Source: Nocardia speluncae NBRC 108251
GTDB taxonomy: Bacteria > Actinomycetota > Actinomycetes > Mycobacteriales > Mycobacteriaceae
Length of the DNA: 64,000 nucleotides
Direction of reading: 5' to 3'
Assembly (NCBI RefSeq): GCF_001613245.1
Contig: NZ_BDBZ01000020.1
Span: 62,001 to 126,000, forward strand
Shown here piece by piece: positions 1 to 7,775 of this stretch (its first letter is position 1; every line of letters begins with the position of its first letter). The notes under the pieces are model-generated. The model was given only the letters and a program-made list of their open reading frames with translations. It did no database searches and had not been told where the DNA came from. A program made the translations under genes and the position numbers.

Positions 1-407
1 CATGAGCCCTCGACGCGGGCCAGCTCGAAACGGTTGGCGGTAACGCGCCACACCCGGAACGAGTCCGCTTCGGGGTCCCGGCGCAGCAACAGCGAATGGC
101 AGGTCGCCACCGCGGTATCACCGTCGACCCGGATATTGACGGGGTCCAGTAGGTGACCACACCCTTCGGCGATGTAGTCCTGATGCGGCGCGGTGCGCAC
201 CATCTCGGTGATCGCGTCGCGGCCTTCCATCACCCGGATATCGGTGTCGTACACCGCGTTCTCGGCCCACAATCGGCCGACGGCGGCGGCGTCACCGGCG
301 TCTACGGCGGGACCGTAGGCCGTCAGCACGTCGTGGACGGCGGCCTTGTCTTCGAGCAGTTGTACCCGTTCGAGCAGGGAAGCCACCAGTTCTGCGGTAT
401 CGGTCAC
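1..407 (-). CDS. SnoaL-like / NTF2-fold protein, partial at window edge
   Basis: About 135 codons are visible before the window edge removes the C-terminus. The GTG start at 405-407 is set by an AAGGA ribosome site five bases upstream on the minus strand. The protein opens with an amphipathic helix (LVASLLERVQLLEDK) and then shows the helix and strand order of the SnoaL/NTF2 cone fold, with ENAVYDTDIRV and RDAITEMVR as the usual early strands. Family members are small cyclases, isomerases or steroid/polyketide-handling proteins; the exact reaction cannot be read here. It diverges from a flavin monooxygenase and an extradiol dioxygenase, so it may act in the same aromatic or sterol-like pathway. 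That link is inference from position. Confidence 0.7.
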   Translation of the reverse strand, partial: MTDTAELVASLLERVQLLEDKAAVHDVLTAYGPAVDAGDAAAVGRLWAENAVYDTDIRVMEGRDAITEMVRTAPHQDYIAEGCGHLLDPVNIRVDGDTAVATCHSLLLRRDPEADSFRVWRVTANRFELARVEGS

Positions 408-488
408 GGCAATCCTTCCGGAAATCGGGCGTTGCGCCCGGCGGTGCGCTGTTCTGTCTACCGATACCGGCAGATCGGGACCCGCGAC

Positions 489-540
489 ATTCCGCTGAAC
501 GGAATCCTCGGTGTGCCGCCACCTCAACATTGACAGTGTT
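489..540. promoter_or_regulatory. Two operator-like palindromes in the divergent promoter
   Basis: The 226-bp gap between the SnoaL-like gene and the monooxygenase holds a perfect inverted repeat ATTCCG-N5-CGGAAT at 489-505. An imperfect palindrome AACATTGACAGTGTT lies at 526-540 and contains a TTGACA hexamer (530-535) that could be a -35 box for the rightward genes. I see no regulator gene next to it, so the binding protein is unknown. Confidence 0.4.
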
Positions 541-633
541 GTACGCACCGCACCCGCACGGTGCTCACAGGTGACAGGACACCACACAGTTCCGGCTCCG
601 CGACGGGGCCCTGTTTCGAGAAAGAGCCGCATC

Positions 634-1806
634 ATGGGCGACGTACTGGACAAGATCATGCAGCACGCGGACGAGATCCGTGCCGGAGCCGCCGAAGGCG
701 AATCTCTGATGCGGCTTTCCGATACCACCGCGAAGCAGCTGCGTGATTCGGGCGTCATCCGCATGTTGCAGCCGAAGGAGTACGGCGGCCTGGAGGCACA
801 TCCGCGGGAGGCCGCCGAAACCACCATGGCCATCGCCGCGCTCGACGGCGCGGCCGGCTGGGTCGCCGGCATCGTGGGCGTTCACCCGTGGGAACTCACG
901 TTCTTCGACCCCAAGGCACAGGAGGAGGTCTGGGGTCAGAACAACGATATGTGGATGGCGTCACCGTATGCGCCGATGGGTATCGCGGTCCCGGTCGAGG
1001 GTGGTTACATCCTCAACGGGCGCTGGTCGTTCTCGTCCGGCACCGATCACTGCGGGTGGATCATGATCGGCGCCGCGGTCGGTGACAAGGACGGTAAGCG
1101 CACCGGCAAAGTGCTGCATGTGCTGCTGCCGCGGTCGGACTACGAAATCGACCAGGACAGCTGGAATGTCATCGGCCTGCGCGGCACCGGGTCGAAGGAT
1201 CTGATCGTCAAGGACGCGTTCCTCCCCGAACATCGCACCCTGGACTCCGAGATCGTGATGAGCGGTAACGGCTGGCGGCACGCAGGCCGCGACGAAACGC
1301 TGTACCGCTTCCCGTTCTCGTGCATTTTCCCGCTGGGCATCACCTCGGCGCTGATCGGGATGACCGAGGGCGCGCTGGCCTGCTATATCGCAGTACAGAA
1401 GGAGCGGGTGCAGGTCACCGGCGTTCCCATCCGAGAAGATCCCTACGTACTGTTCGCCATCAGTGAGGCCGCCGCGGAGATTTCCGCTGCCCGCGTATCG
1501 CTGCTGGAGACGGTCGACCGGTTCTGGGACAAAACCGACCGCGGCGAGGAGGTCGGCTTCGAAGAACGCGCGATCGGCCGGCGCACCCAGATCGCGGCGG
1601 CGTGGCGCGCGGTGCGCGCGATGGACGAGGTCTTCGCGCGGGCCGGCGGGGCGGCGGTGCATGTGAAGACACCGATGCAGCGGTTCTGGCGCGATGCCCA
1701 TGTCGGCCTGACGCATGCCATCCATGTGCCCGGCACGATCTATCATTCGGCAGCTCTGACGCAGCTCGGCGGCGATCCGCAGGGCCCCTTCCGCGCAATG
1801 ATCTGA
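634..1806 (+). CDS. HsaA-like flavin-dependent monooxygenase (acyl-CoA dehydrogenase fold)
   Basis: A 390-residue protein of the acyl-CoA dehydrogenase type 2 group that hydroxylates phenolic rings with reduced flavin from a separate reductase, as HsaA and HpaB-like enzymes do. Recognisable family stretches are LQPKEYGGLEAHP, AGWVAGIVGVH, SPYAPMG, FSSGTDH, VIGLRGTGSKDL and, near the C-terminus, QRFWRDAHVG. I chose the ATG at 634 because it gives the family N-terminus; the frame is open further upstream but has no homology there. The next gene, 28 bp downstream, is an extradiol dioxygenase, so a hydroxylation then ring-cleavage pair is likely. No flavin reductase is encoded nearby. The substrate could be a steroid-derived phenol or a simple aromatic; the sequence does not decide. 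Confidence 0.85.
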   Translation: MGDVLDKIMQHADEIRAGAAEGESLMRLSDTTAKQLRDSGVIRMLQPKEYGGLEAHPREAAETTMAIAALDGAAGWVAGIVGVHPWELTFFDPKAQEEVWGQNNDMWMASPYAPMGIAVPVEGGYILNGRWSFSSGTDHCGWIMIGAAVGDKDGKRTGKVLHVLLPRSDYEIDQDSWNVIGLRGTGSKDLIVKDAFLPEHRTLDSEIVMSGNGWRHAGRDETLYRFPFSCIFPLGITSALIGMTEGALACYIAVQKERVQVTGVPIREDPYVLFAISEAAAEISAARVSLLETVDRFWDKTDRGEEVGFEERAIGRRTQIAAAWRAVRAMDEVFARAGGAAVHVKTPMQRFWRDAHVGLTHAIHVPGTIYHSAALTQLGGDPQGPFRAMI

Positions 1807-1834
1807 CCCGCTTCACTATTCGAGGACCAGGACA

Positions 1835-2746
1835 ATGACAGAACTACGCGGACTCGGCTACCTCAGAGTCCAGACCCGGGATATCGCACGCTGGCGCGAG
1901 TTGCTCATCGACGGCCTCGGCATGGCCGTGGGTTCCGGACCCGAACCGGAGGGGCTGTATGCCCGCATCGACGAGCGGCGTGCACGTATCGCGGTGCTCC
2001 CCGGCGATTCCGACCGGGCGCTGGCCGTCGGCTGGGAGGTGCGGGACGAATTCGCGCTGCGGCGGGTCCGCGAGGCGGTGGAGAATTCGGGGCGAACCGT
2101 CGAGGTGTTGTCCCGTACACAGAGCGCCTATCTCGACGCTGAGCAGGTCATCGCGTTCGACGATCCCGCCGGCACCCGGCTCGAGGTGTTCTTCGGCCCG
2201 GTACTCGACCACAGCCCACTGGTGACACCGTTCGCCGGCCGGTGGGTGACCGGTGCCCACGGCCTCGGACATGTGGTGCTGCCGACCGCGAAATTCGCCG
2301 AATCGTACACCTTCTATACCGAGGTGCTGGGCTTCCTGCCGCGCGGTTCGATCCGGCTCGACGAAGAAGGATTGAACCGGGTGCGGTTCCTCGGCATCAA
2401 CCAGCGCCACCACAGTCTCGCGCTGTGCCCCGCCCCGCCGACGGAGGAGCCCGGCCTGGTCCATCTGATGACCGAGGTCGATACCCTCGACGCGGTCGGA
2501 CAGGCGCTCGACCGCGTCAATCGCCAGGAGTTCTCGATCTCCTCCACGCTGGGCCGGCACACGAACGACAAGATGGTCTCCTTCTATGTGCGTGCACCCG
2601 GTGGCTGGGACCTCGAGTTCGGCACCGAAGGCATGCTCGTCGACGAACGGCACTACACCTCCGAGGAAATCACCGCCGATGCGTACTGGGGTCACGACCA
2701 GTCCGGGTCCGAGCCGTTGAAGGCGTTCCTCCCACCGGCCGGCTGA
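1835..2746 (+). CDS. Type I extradiol (BphC/HsaC-like) dioxygenase
   Basis: A 303-residue two-domain vicinal-oxygen-chelate protein, the usual length for BphC/HsaC catechol meta-cleavage enzymes. The C-terminal domain carries the 2-His-1-Glu iron site: His146 (HGLGHVVLP), His210 (GLVHLM) and Glu261 (WDLEFGTEG). The second-sphere residues His192 (RHHSLAL) and Tyr251 (SFYVRAPGG) are also present, so the enzyme should be active. A GAGGACCAGGA ribosome site precedes the ATG. It lies in one unit with the HsaA-like monooxygenase and would open the catechol that enzyme makes. No meta-cleavage hydrolase follows, so later steps must be encoded elsewhere. Family assignment is firm, substrate is not. 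Confidence 0.9.
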   Translation: MTELRGLGYLRVQTRDIARWRELLIDGLGMAVGSGPEPEGLYARIDERRARIAVLPGDSDRALAVGWEVRDEFALRRVREAVENSGRTVEVLSRTQSAYLDAEQVIAFDDPAGTRLEVFFGPVLDHSPLVTPFAGRWVTGAHGLGHVVLPTAKFAESYTFYTEVLGFLPRGSIRLDEEGLNRVRFLGINQRHHSLALCPAPPTEEPGLVHLMTEVDTLDAVGQALDRVNRQEFSISSTLGRHTNDKMVSFYVRAPGGWDLEFGTEGMLVDERHYTSEEITADAYWGHDQSGSEPLKAFLPPAG

Positions 2747-2911
2747 TCCACACCTCCGGCACACCCGGCTCCACGTTCCGGCCGGGGCCGCGGCACTGTC
2801 CGGAAGGCACGGTCGTATCGAGCTCGCTCGGCGCCACCACCACATCGGCCATGCGTTCCGGCGGAATCCCGTACCGACGGACGTGTGCCGCAGCGACCGC
2901 TCCGACGCCTG

Positions 2912-4657
2912 CTACGTTCTGCCTGCCCCGGGTGGTGTGGACAGTTCGGCGCCGGCCCCGGCGGTGCTTCGGCGGCCCACATGGGATTCCGCACGCAGGC
3001 GTTCGGACATGTGCGGGTAATGCAGTTCGAACGCGGGCCGTTCGGAGCGGATCGGCGGCAGTTCGTAGAAGTTGTGCCGCGGGGGCGGGCAGGTCGTCGC
3101 CCATTCCAGGGAATTGCCCGCACCCCAAGGGTCGTCGACGGTGACCACTTCTCCGTAGCGGTAGCTCTTGAACGCGTTCCACACGAAGACGATCATGGAA
3201 GCGCCCAGCACGAACGAACCGATGGTCGAGACGGTGTGCAGCGCAGTGAAACCGTCGTCGGGCTGATAGTCGGCGTAGCGGCGCGGCATACCTTCGTCAC
3301 CCAGCCAGTGCTGAACCAAGAAGGTGAGGTGGAAGCCGAAGAAGGTGGTCCAGAAATGCACGCGGCCCAGGCGTTCGTCCATCAACCGGCCGGTGATTTT
3401 GGGGAACCAGAAGTAGATTCCGGCGAAGGTCGCGAAAACGATGGTGCCGAACAGTACGTAGTGGAAATGCGCAACCACGAAATAGCTGTCGTGCACTTGC
3501 CAGTTCAGCGGCGGGCTCGCCAGGATCACCCCGGACAGACCGCCGAACAAGAAGGTGACGAGGAAGCCGAGGGAGAACAGCATCGGCGTTTCGAAGCTCA
3601 GCTGCCCCTTCCACATGGTGCCGATCCAGTTGAAGAACTTCACCCCGGTCGGGACCGCGATCAGGAAGGTCATCAGCGAGAAGAACGGCAGCAGCACCGC
3701 CCCGGTGGCGTACATGTGGTGAGCCCACACCGCCATCGACAGGCCGGCGATCGATATCGTCGCGAACACCAGCGTGGTGTAGCCGAAGATCGGTTTACGG
3801 CTGAACACCGGGAAGATCTCGGAGACGATGCCGAAGAAGGGCAGCGCGACGATATACACCTCGGGATGCCCGAAGAACCAGAACAGGTGCTGCCACAGGA
3901 GCACCCCACCGACGCCCGGGTCGTAGATGTGCCCGCCGAAATGCCGATCGTAGGCCAGCGCCATCAGCGCCGCGGTGAGGATCGGGAACGCCAGCAACAC
4001 CAGGATGCTGGTGATGAAGACATTCCAGGTGAAGATCGGCATCCGGAACATGGTCATCCCAGGGGCCCGCATACAGATCACGGTGGTCATCATGTTCACC
4101 GCGCCGAGGATGGTGCCCAGCCCCGATATCGCCAGGCCCATGATCCAGAGGTCTCCGCCTGCCCCCGGCGAGAACTGCTCGGTACTCAACGGTGCGTAAC
4201 CGGTCCACCCGAAATCGGCGGCGCCGCCGGGCGTGATGAAACCCGCGGTGGCCATGGTGGCACCGAACAGGTAGAGCCAGTAGCTCAAGGCGTTGAGCCG
4301 GGGAAACGCCACATCCGGTGCACCGATCTGCAACGGCAGGATGGCATTGGCGAAGCCGAACACCACCGGGGTGGCATAGAACAGCAGCATGATCGTGCCG
4401 TGCATGGTGAACAGCTGGTTGTACTGCTCCGGTGAGAGGAATTGCAGCCCGGGACGCGCCAGCTCACCGCGGATCAGCAGCGCCAGCAGGCCACCGATCA
4501 GGAAGAAAGCATTCGCCGTCACCAGATACAGCACCCCGAGCACTTTCGGGTCGGTGGTGGTGACCATCTTCCGCAGGAACGAGCCCTTGGGCCCGACCCG
4601 AGCCGGGAACGGCCGGGCGGCGGTGACCTCGGCCTGTGAAGATGGTGGAACTGCCAT
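2912..4657 (-). CDS. ctaD: Cytochrome c oxidase subunit I (aa3 type)
   Basis: A 581-residue haem-copper oxidase subunit I with about twelve membrane spans. Ligand residues are all present: His86 (TMHGTIM) and His399 for haem a, His397 (AHFHY) for haem a3, and His264, His313 and His314 for CuB, with Tyr268 of the HPEVY motif as the cross-linked tyrosine. The start at 4657 follows an AGAGGAG ribosome site; the longer frame upstream is not family-like. The gene stands alone, without the other oxidase subunits, as often seen for ctaD in mycolic-acid actinobacteria. It may be the main subunit or a second copy; this window cannot tell. Confidence 0.95.
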   Translation of the reverse strand: MAVPPSSQAEVTAARPFPARVGPKGSFLRKMVTTTDPKVLGVLYLVTANAFFLIGGLLALLIRGELARPGLQFLSPEQYNQLFTMHGTIMLLFYATPVVFGFANAILPLQIGAPDVAFPRLNALSYWLYLFGATMATAGFITPGGAADFGWTGYAPLSTEQFSPGAGGDLWIMGLAISGLGTILGAVNMMTTVICMRAPGMTMFRMPIFTWNVFITSILVLLAFPILTAALMALAYDRHFGGHIYDPGVGGVLLWQHLFWFFGHPEVYIVALPFFGIVSEIFPVFSRKPIFGYTTLVFATISIAGLSMAVWAHHMYATGAVLLPFFSLMTFLIAVPTGVKFFNWIGTMWKGQLSFETPMLFSLGFLVTFLFGGLSGVILASPPLNWQVHDSYFVVAHFHYVLFGTIVFATFAGIYFWFPKITGRLMDERLGRVHFWTTFFGFHLTFLVQHWLGDEGMPRRYADYQPDDGFTALHTVSTIGSFVLGASMIVFVWNAFKSYRYGEVVTVDDPWGAGNSLEWATTCPPPRHNFYELPPIRSERPAFELHYPHMSERLRAESHVGRRSTAGAGAELSTPPGAGRT

Positions 4658-5059
4658 CGGACGCTCCTCTGGTCGGTCCGGCCGGGCATTCGGGTCCGTT
4701 GCCCGCGGGTCTACCCCGGTCGTATCGCGCCAAACCCTGCCCGCTGCGGGTGATGGACCGGGTGAGCGACACCCCTGCTCACGCAAGTTTCAGCGAAAAC
4801 ACCGATACTCGGCGCCCACTCGGCCATCGGTCGGCCGCCGCCGAGCTGCCGACCGTCGCACCATGATCGCTCGGGTCCGCCACCTCGGACCGCCGAGCCG
4901 GAACCGGTCGGCCGATACTCCGGAAGCCGGGCGAATGACGGCGGGCCGGTAGGTGCGCAAGTGAACCGGAGTGGCGAAGTGGCACCGCGGCGGCTCTTCT
5001 CCCCCTACCATCGGCGGCGAACCGATTCGATCTCCGGCCCGGCCGAGCGCGAGGGGAAC
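4658..5059. other. Divergent intergenic region, nothing specific seen
   Basis: A 402-bp gap between ctaD and the APC permease. It must hold promoters for both divergent genes, but I see no convincing hexamers, repeats or small genes beyond the two ribosome sites at its ends. Open frames across it lack family features. Confidence 0.5.
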
Positions 5060-6355
5060 ATGGTGTCCGAGACCTCCGCTGCCGGTGATCCGGGAGAATT
5101 GCGGCGGTCCCTGGGGGTGACCGACGCCGTGGTGATCGGGCTCGGCGCCATGCTCGGGGCAGGGATTTTCGCGGCCCTGGCCCCGGCGGCGCGCGCCGCG
5201 GGTTCGGGATTGCTGCTCGGGCTGGCCGTGGCCGCGGTGGTTGCGTACTGCAATGCCACCTCTTCGGCCCGGTTGGCCGCACTTTATCCGGCGTCCGGCG
5301 GCACCTACGTGTACGGGCGGGAACGGCTCGGGGAGTTCTGGGGATATCTGGCGGGCTGGTGTTTCGTCGTCGGCAAAACCGCTTCGTGTGCGGCAATGGC
5401 GTTGACGGTCGGCGCCTACGCCTGGCCCGCATATGCCCATGCTGTTGCGGCCGGCACGGTGGTCGCGCTGACCGCGGTGAACTATCGCGGGGTCCGGAAA
5501 TCGGCGTTGCTCACCCGGATGATCGTGGCGATCGTGCTGGCCGTGCTCGCCGCCGTGGTCGTCGCGGCGGGCTTCGGTGACGCCGCGATCGGGGCGCGCG
5601 ACACCGGGACCGGGCTCAGTGCGAACGGGGTGTTGCAGGCGGCAGGCCTGCTTTTCTTCGCGTTCGCGGGATACGCGCGGATCGCCACGCTCGGTGAGGA
5701 AGTGCGCGACCCCGCCCGCACCATCCCCCGCGCGATACCGCTCGCTTTGGCGATCACCGTGGTCGTGTACGCGCTCGTCGCCATCGCGGCACTACGAACC
5801 CTGGGCCCGGACGGTTTGGCGGCGGCGGCAGCTCCGCTGTCGGATGTGGTGGATGCGGCGGGCGCCGGGTGGCTCGCGCCGGTGGTGCGCGTGGGCGCGG
5901 TCGTCGCCGCGCTGGGGTCGCTGCTGGCCTTGATTCTCGGGGTTTCCCGCACCGTGCTGGCGATGGCCCGGGACCGGCATCTGCCGTATGCCCTCGCGGC
6001 GGTGCATCCGCGTTTCGCGGTGCCGCATCGCGCCGAACTCGCCGTCGGGGCGGTGGTGGCGGTCGCCGCCGCGTCCGCCGATATCACTGCGGCGATCGGT
6101 TTCTCCTCGTTCGGAGTGCTGGTGTACTACGCGATCGCCAATGCTTGCGCCTGGACGCTGCGGCCGTCCGAAGGGCGGCCGGGACGGCTGATCCCGGTGG
6201 TCGGCGGGACGGGATGCCTGGTGCTGGCCTTCAGCCTGCCCGCGCAGTCGGTGGTGACCGGCGCGCTCGTCGTGGCGGCGGGTGCCCTGCTCTCGGCCGT
6301 CCGCCGGCGCCGGGGTTCGTCCGGTGGGCCTGCCGCGGATACGCAGCAGCGCTAG
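5060..6355 (+). CDS. APC-superfamily amino acid/polyamine permease
   Basis: A 431-residue integral membrane protein with about twelve hydrophobic spans. The first span holds the APC signature IGLGAMLGAGIFAALAP, and later segments show the family patterns YPASGGTYVYGRE and FFAFAGYARIATLGEEV before a conserved loop DPARTIPRAI. The ATG at 5060 follows GAGGGG by four bases. The protein should be a proton-coupled importer of an amino acid or amine at the plasma membrane; substrate is not predictable. It stands alone, followed by a short inverted repeat (GAACGT at 6355 and ACGTTC at 6371) that may help end transcription. Confidence 0.85.
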   Translation: MVSETSAAGDPGELRRSLGVTDAVVIGLGAMLGAGIFAALAPAARAAGSGLLLGLAVAAVVAYCNATSSARLAALYPASGGTYVYGRERLGEFWGYLAGWCFVVGKTASCAAMALTVGAYAWPAYAHAVAAGTVVALTAVNYRGVRKSALLTRMIVAIVLAVLAAVVVAAGFGDAAIGARDTGTGLSANGVLQAAGLLFFAFAGYARIATLGEEVRDPARTIPRAIPLALAITVVVYALVAIAALRTLGPDGLAAAAAPLSDVVDAAGAGWLAPVVRVGAVVAALGSLLALILGVSRTVLAMARDRHLPYALAAVHPRFAVPHRAELAVGAVVAVAAASADITAAIGFSSFGVLVYYAIANACAWTLRPSEGRPGRLIPVVGGTGCLVLAFSLPAQSVVTGALVVAAGALLSAVRRRRGSSGGPAADTQQR

Positions 6356-6640
6356 AACGTATCGACCAGCACGTTCAGCTCGCCCACGTGGGAGCAGAAG
6401 ACTCGTCCGATCGGCAGCCGAGCGCGGGAACACAGCACCCGCCGAGCGAGCGCACCGGAGCACGAGCGGCACGGTGCGCCTACGTGACCTCTGCGCGACC
6501 TCGCACCGGGTGCACCGCGACCCTACCGAGATATCGGACGCGGAAATTGATAGTTCCTTGTCTGGTTTCCGTGCTCTCACCGGCGAACACTGGGTCCGTG
6601 CGCAACGACGTCCGTGGTTCAGCCGATTGGAGGAAACGTT

Positions 6641-6814
6641 ATGCCAGCAAGAATCACCAAGATTTTCGCTGCGAGCGCCATTGCCCTGGCATTGGGCGTA
6701 ATCGCCGCGCCCGCCGCGTCTGCCGCGACGACCGATATCCAAGAACCGGTGATCCCGGGTTTGGGATCCGTTGAAATCTGCTTTCCCCTGGGCAGCGCAG
6801 AAGTCTGCATCTGA
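6641..6814 (+). CDS. Small secreted peptide, two cysteines
   Basis: A 57-residue protein with a clear Sec signal peptide: a basic start (MPARITKIF), a hydrophobic core and an AASAA cleavage region near residues 26-30. The mature part is under 30 residues and ends in GLGSVEICFPLGSAEVCI, with two cysteines that could form one disulphide. A strong ribosome site (TTGGAGGAAA) sits ahead of the ATG and a strong hairpin follows, so it looks like a real single-gene unit. I do not recognise a family. It could be a secreted signal, a small antimicrobial or a cell-wall peptide; there is no direct evidence for any of these. Confidence 0.7.
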   Translation: MPARITKIFAASAIALALGVIAAPAASAATTDIQEPVIPGLGSVEICFPLGSAEVCI

Positions 6815-6873
6815 CACCCCGGAAAAGTTCCACCGAAATTCCCGCCACAAACCACATGTTGCATGCACGCCCT

Positions 6874-6917
6874 ATGCGAATGAGCAGACCCGCACTCTGT
6901 GGTCTGCTCATTCGCAT
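6874..6917. terminator. Strong hairpin terminator
   Basis: A perfect 17-bp inverted repeat, ATGCGAATGAGCAGACC at 6874-6890 and its complement at 6901-6917, with a 10-base loop. It follows the small secreted peptide gene by about 60 bp. No T-run follows, which is common for actinobacterial terminators. Confidence 0.8.
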
Positions 6918-7025
6918 TCCGGCGTGGGCGTGCACCTACGGGGCATTGCCACCACCCGAAAGTAATAGCTAATATCAATCGGTCCGACCGGTCGGGATCT
7001 GCCAACTCGACAGAACGGAACCTCC

Positions 7026-7460
7026 ATGAGGCCAGCAGCGCGTTTCCAGCACGTCGGCCCTCGACTTCTCGGCGCGATCGTCGGGGCCACCGCCCTCTTC
7101 TTCGCCGCCGCTCCCGCGGCCGCTCTTGCGGGAACCCTCAACTGGGTCCAGGCCGACAACGGACCGAACCCGCAGGTCGAACTGCACAGCTACTGTTCGG
7201 CTCCGGGGCAGGTCGGGCATCTGGCGGACGGCACCACCGTCTACTGTTCCCCCGTCTCGGGTAGCGACACCTTCGCGTGGTCGTACTACACCGAACCGAT
7301 GCCGATGGATCCGAACAGCATCGACTACAACTGCGACAGCGCGAGCTGCACCTATCCCGACGGCTCCCAGGTCCCCATCGAACAGCGCTGCGGTATGCAG
7401 TGCGGCGAGCCGCCCACACCGGGTGACGTGCAGAACCACCTGAACAATTCCCGCCGCTGA
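7026..7460 (+). CDS. Secreted cysteine-rich hypothetical protein
   Basis: A 144-residue exported protein. Residues 1-35 form a signal peptide (basic RPAARFQHVGPRLL, hydrophobic core, AALAG cleavage). The mature part contains six cysteines, three of them in a short stretch around NCDSASC and RCGMQCG, suggesting disulphide bonds outside the cell. I do not recognise a domain. It is followed within 45 bp by a GC-rich hairpin terminator, so it is probably transcribed alone. Confidence 0.75.
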   Translation: MRPAARFQHVGPRLLGAIVGATALFFAAAPAAALAGTLNWVQADNGPNPQVELHSYCSAPGQVGHLADGTTVYCSPVSGSDTFAWSYYTEPMPMDPNSIDYNCDSASCTYPDGSQVPIEQRCGMQCGEPPTPGDVQNHLNNSRR

Positions 7461-7502
7461 GCCCGGTAGCGCGCACCGGCCGCACCATCGTCGACCGTAC
7501 AT

Positions 7503-7534
7503 GCCCGGCCGTGGGCGAACGACCACGGCCGGGC
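7503..7534. terminator. Hairpin terminator after the secreted protein
   Basis: Perfect 12-bp GC-rich stem GCCCGGCCGTGG (7503-7514) with its complement at 7523-7534 and an eight-base loop. Confidence 0.8.
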
Positions 7535-7567
7535 CGCCGCCTTCTGATACGGCCGACGCGGTGCGGG

Positions 7568-7595
7568 TTGTCGAAGTCGACGCGGCTGCTATCGT
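7568..7595 (+). promoter_or_regulatory. Candidate promoter of the ABC-F leader
   Basis: TTGTCG at 7568-7573 and TATCGT at 7590-7595 are spaced by 16 bp. A transcript from here would start near 7602 and carry about 170 bases of leader, including a 13-codon reading frame and two small stems (GGCGC/GCGCC near 7683-7698 and CCGGCG/CGCCGG at 7735-7754) before the ABC-F ribosome site. Confidence 0.4.
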
Positions 7596-7626
7596 CGTGG
7601 AGTCATCGAGATACAGGAGACCGACC

Positions 7627-7668
7627 ATGGTTGGTGAACTCGACATCTCCGGGGTCACCCGGCTCTGA
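7627..7668 (+). CDS. Possible 13-residue leader peptide upstream of ABC-F gene
   Basis: The short frame MVGELDISGVTRL starts with ATG eight bases after a good ribosome site (CAGGAGA) and ends in TGA. ABC-F resistance genes in other bacteria are often controlled by ribosome stalling on such leader peptides, so this is a candidate attenuator peptide. The good ribosome site is seen directly; the regulatory role is inference. It could instead be the start of a decayed gene. Confidence 0.35.
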   Translation: MVGELDISGVTRL

Positions 7669-7775
7669 CGGCCACCGGTTGGGCGCATACGGGCGCCGCT
7701 GTCGTGGCCATGCCGTCGTTCATCGATCATTTTCCCGGCGCATATGCACGCCGGACGACATACGAGGTCTCCCCC

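Noticed and set aside
2885..4435. 516-codon open frame on the plus strand
   Set aside because: It is antisense to ctaD, is rich in Glu, His, Gln and Arg as expected of a complement frame, and has no ribosome site or family motif.
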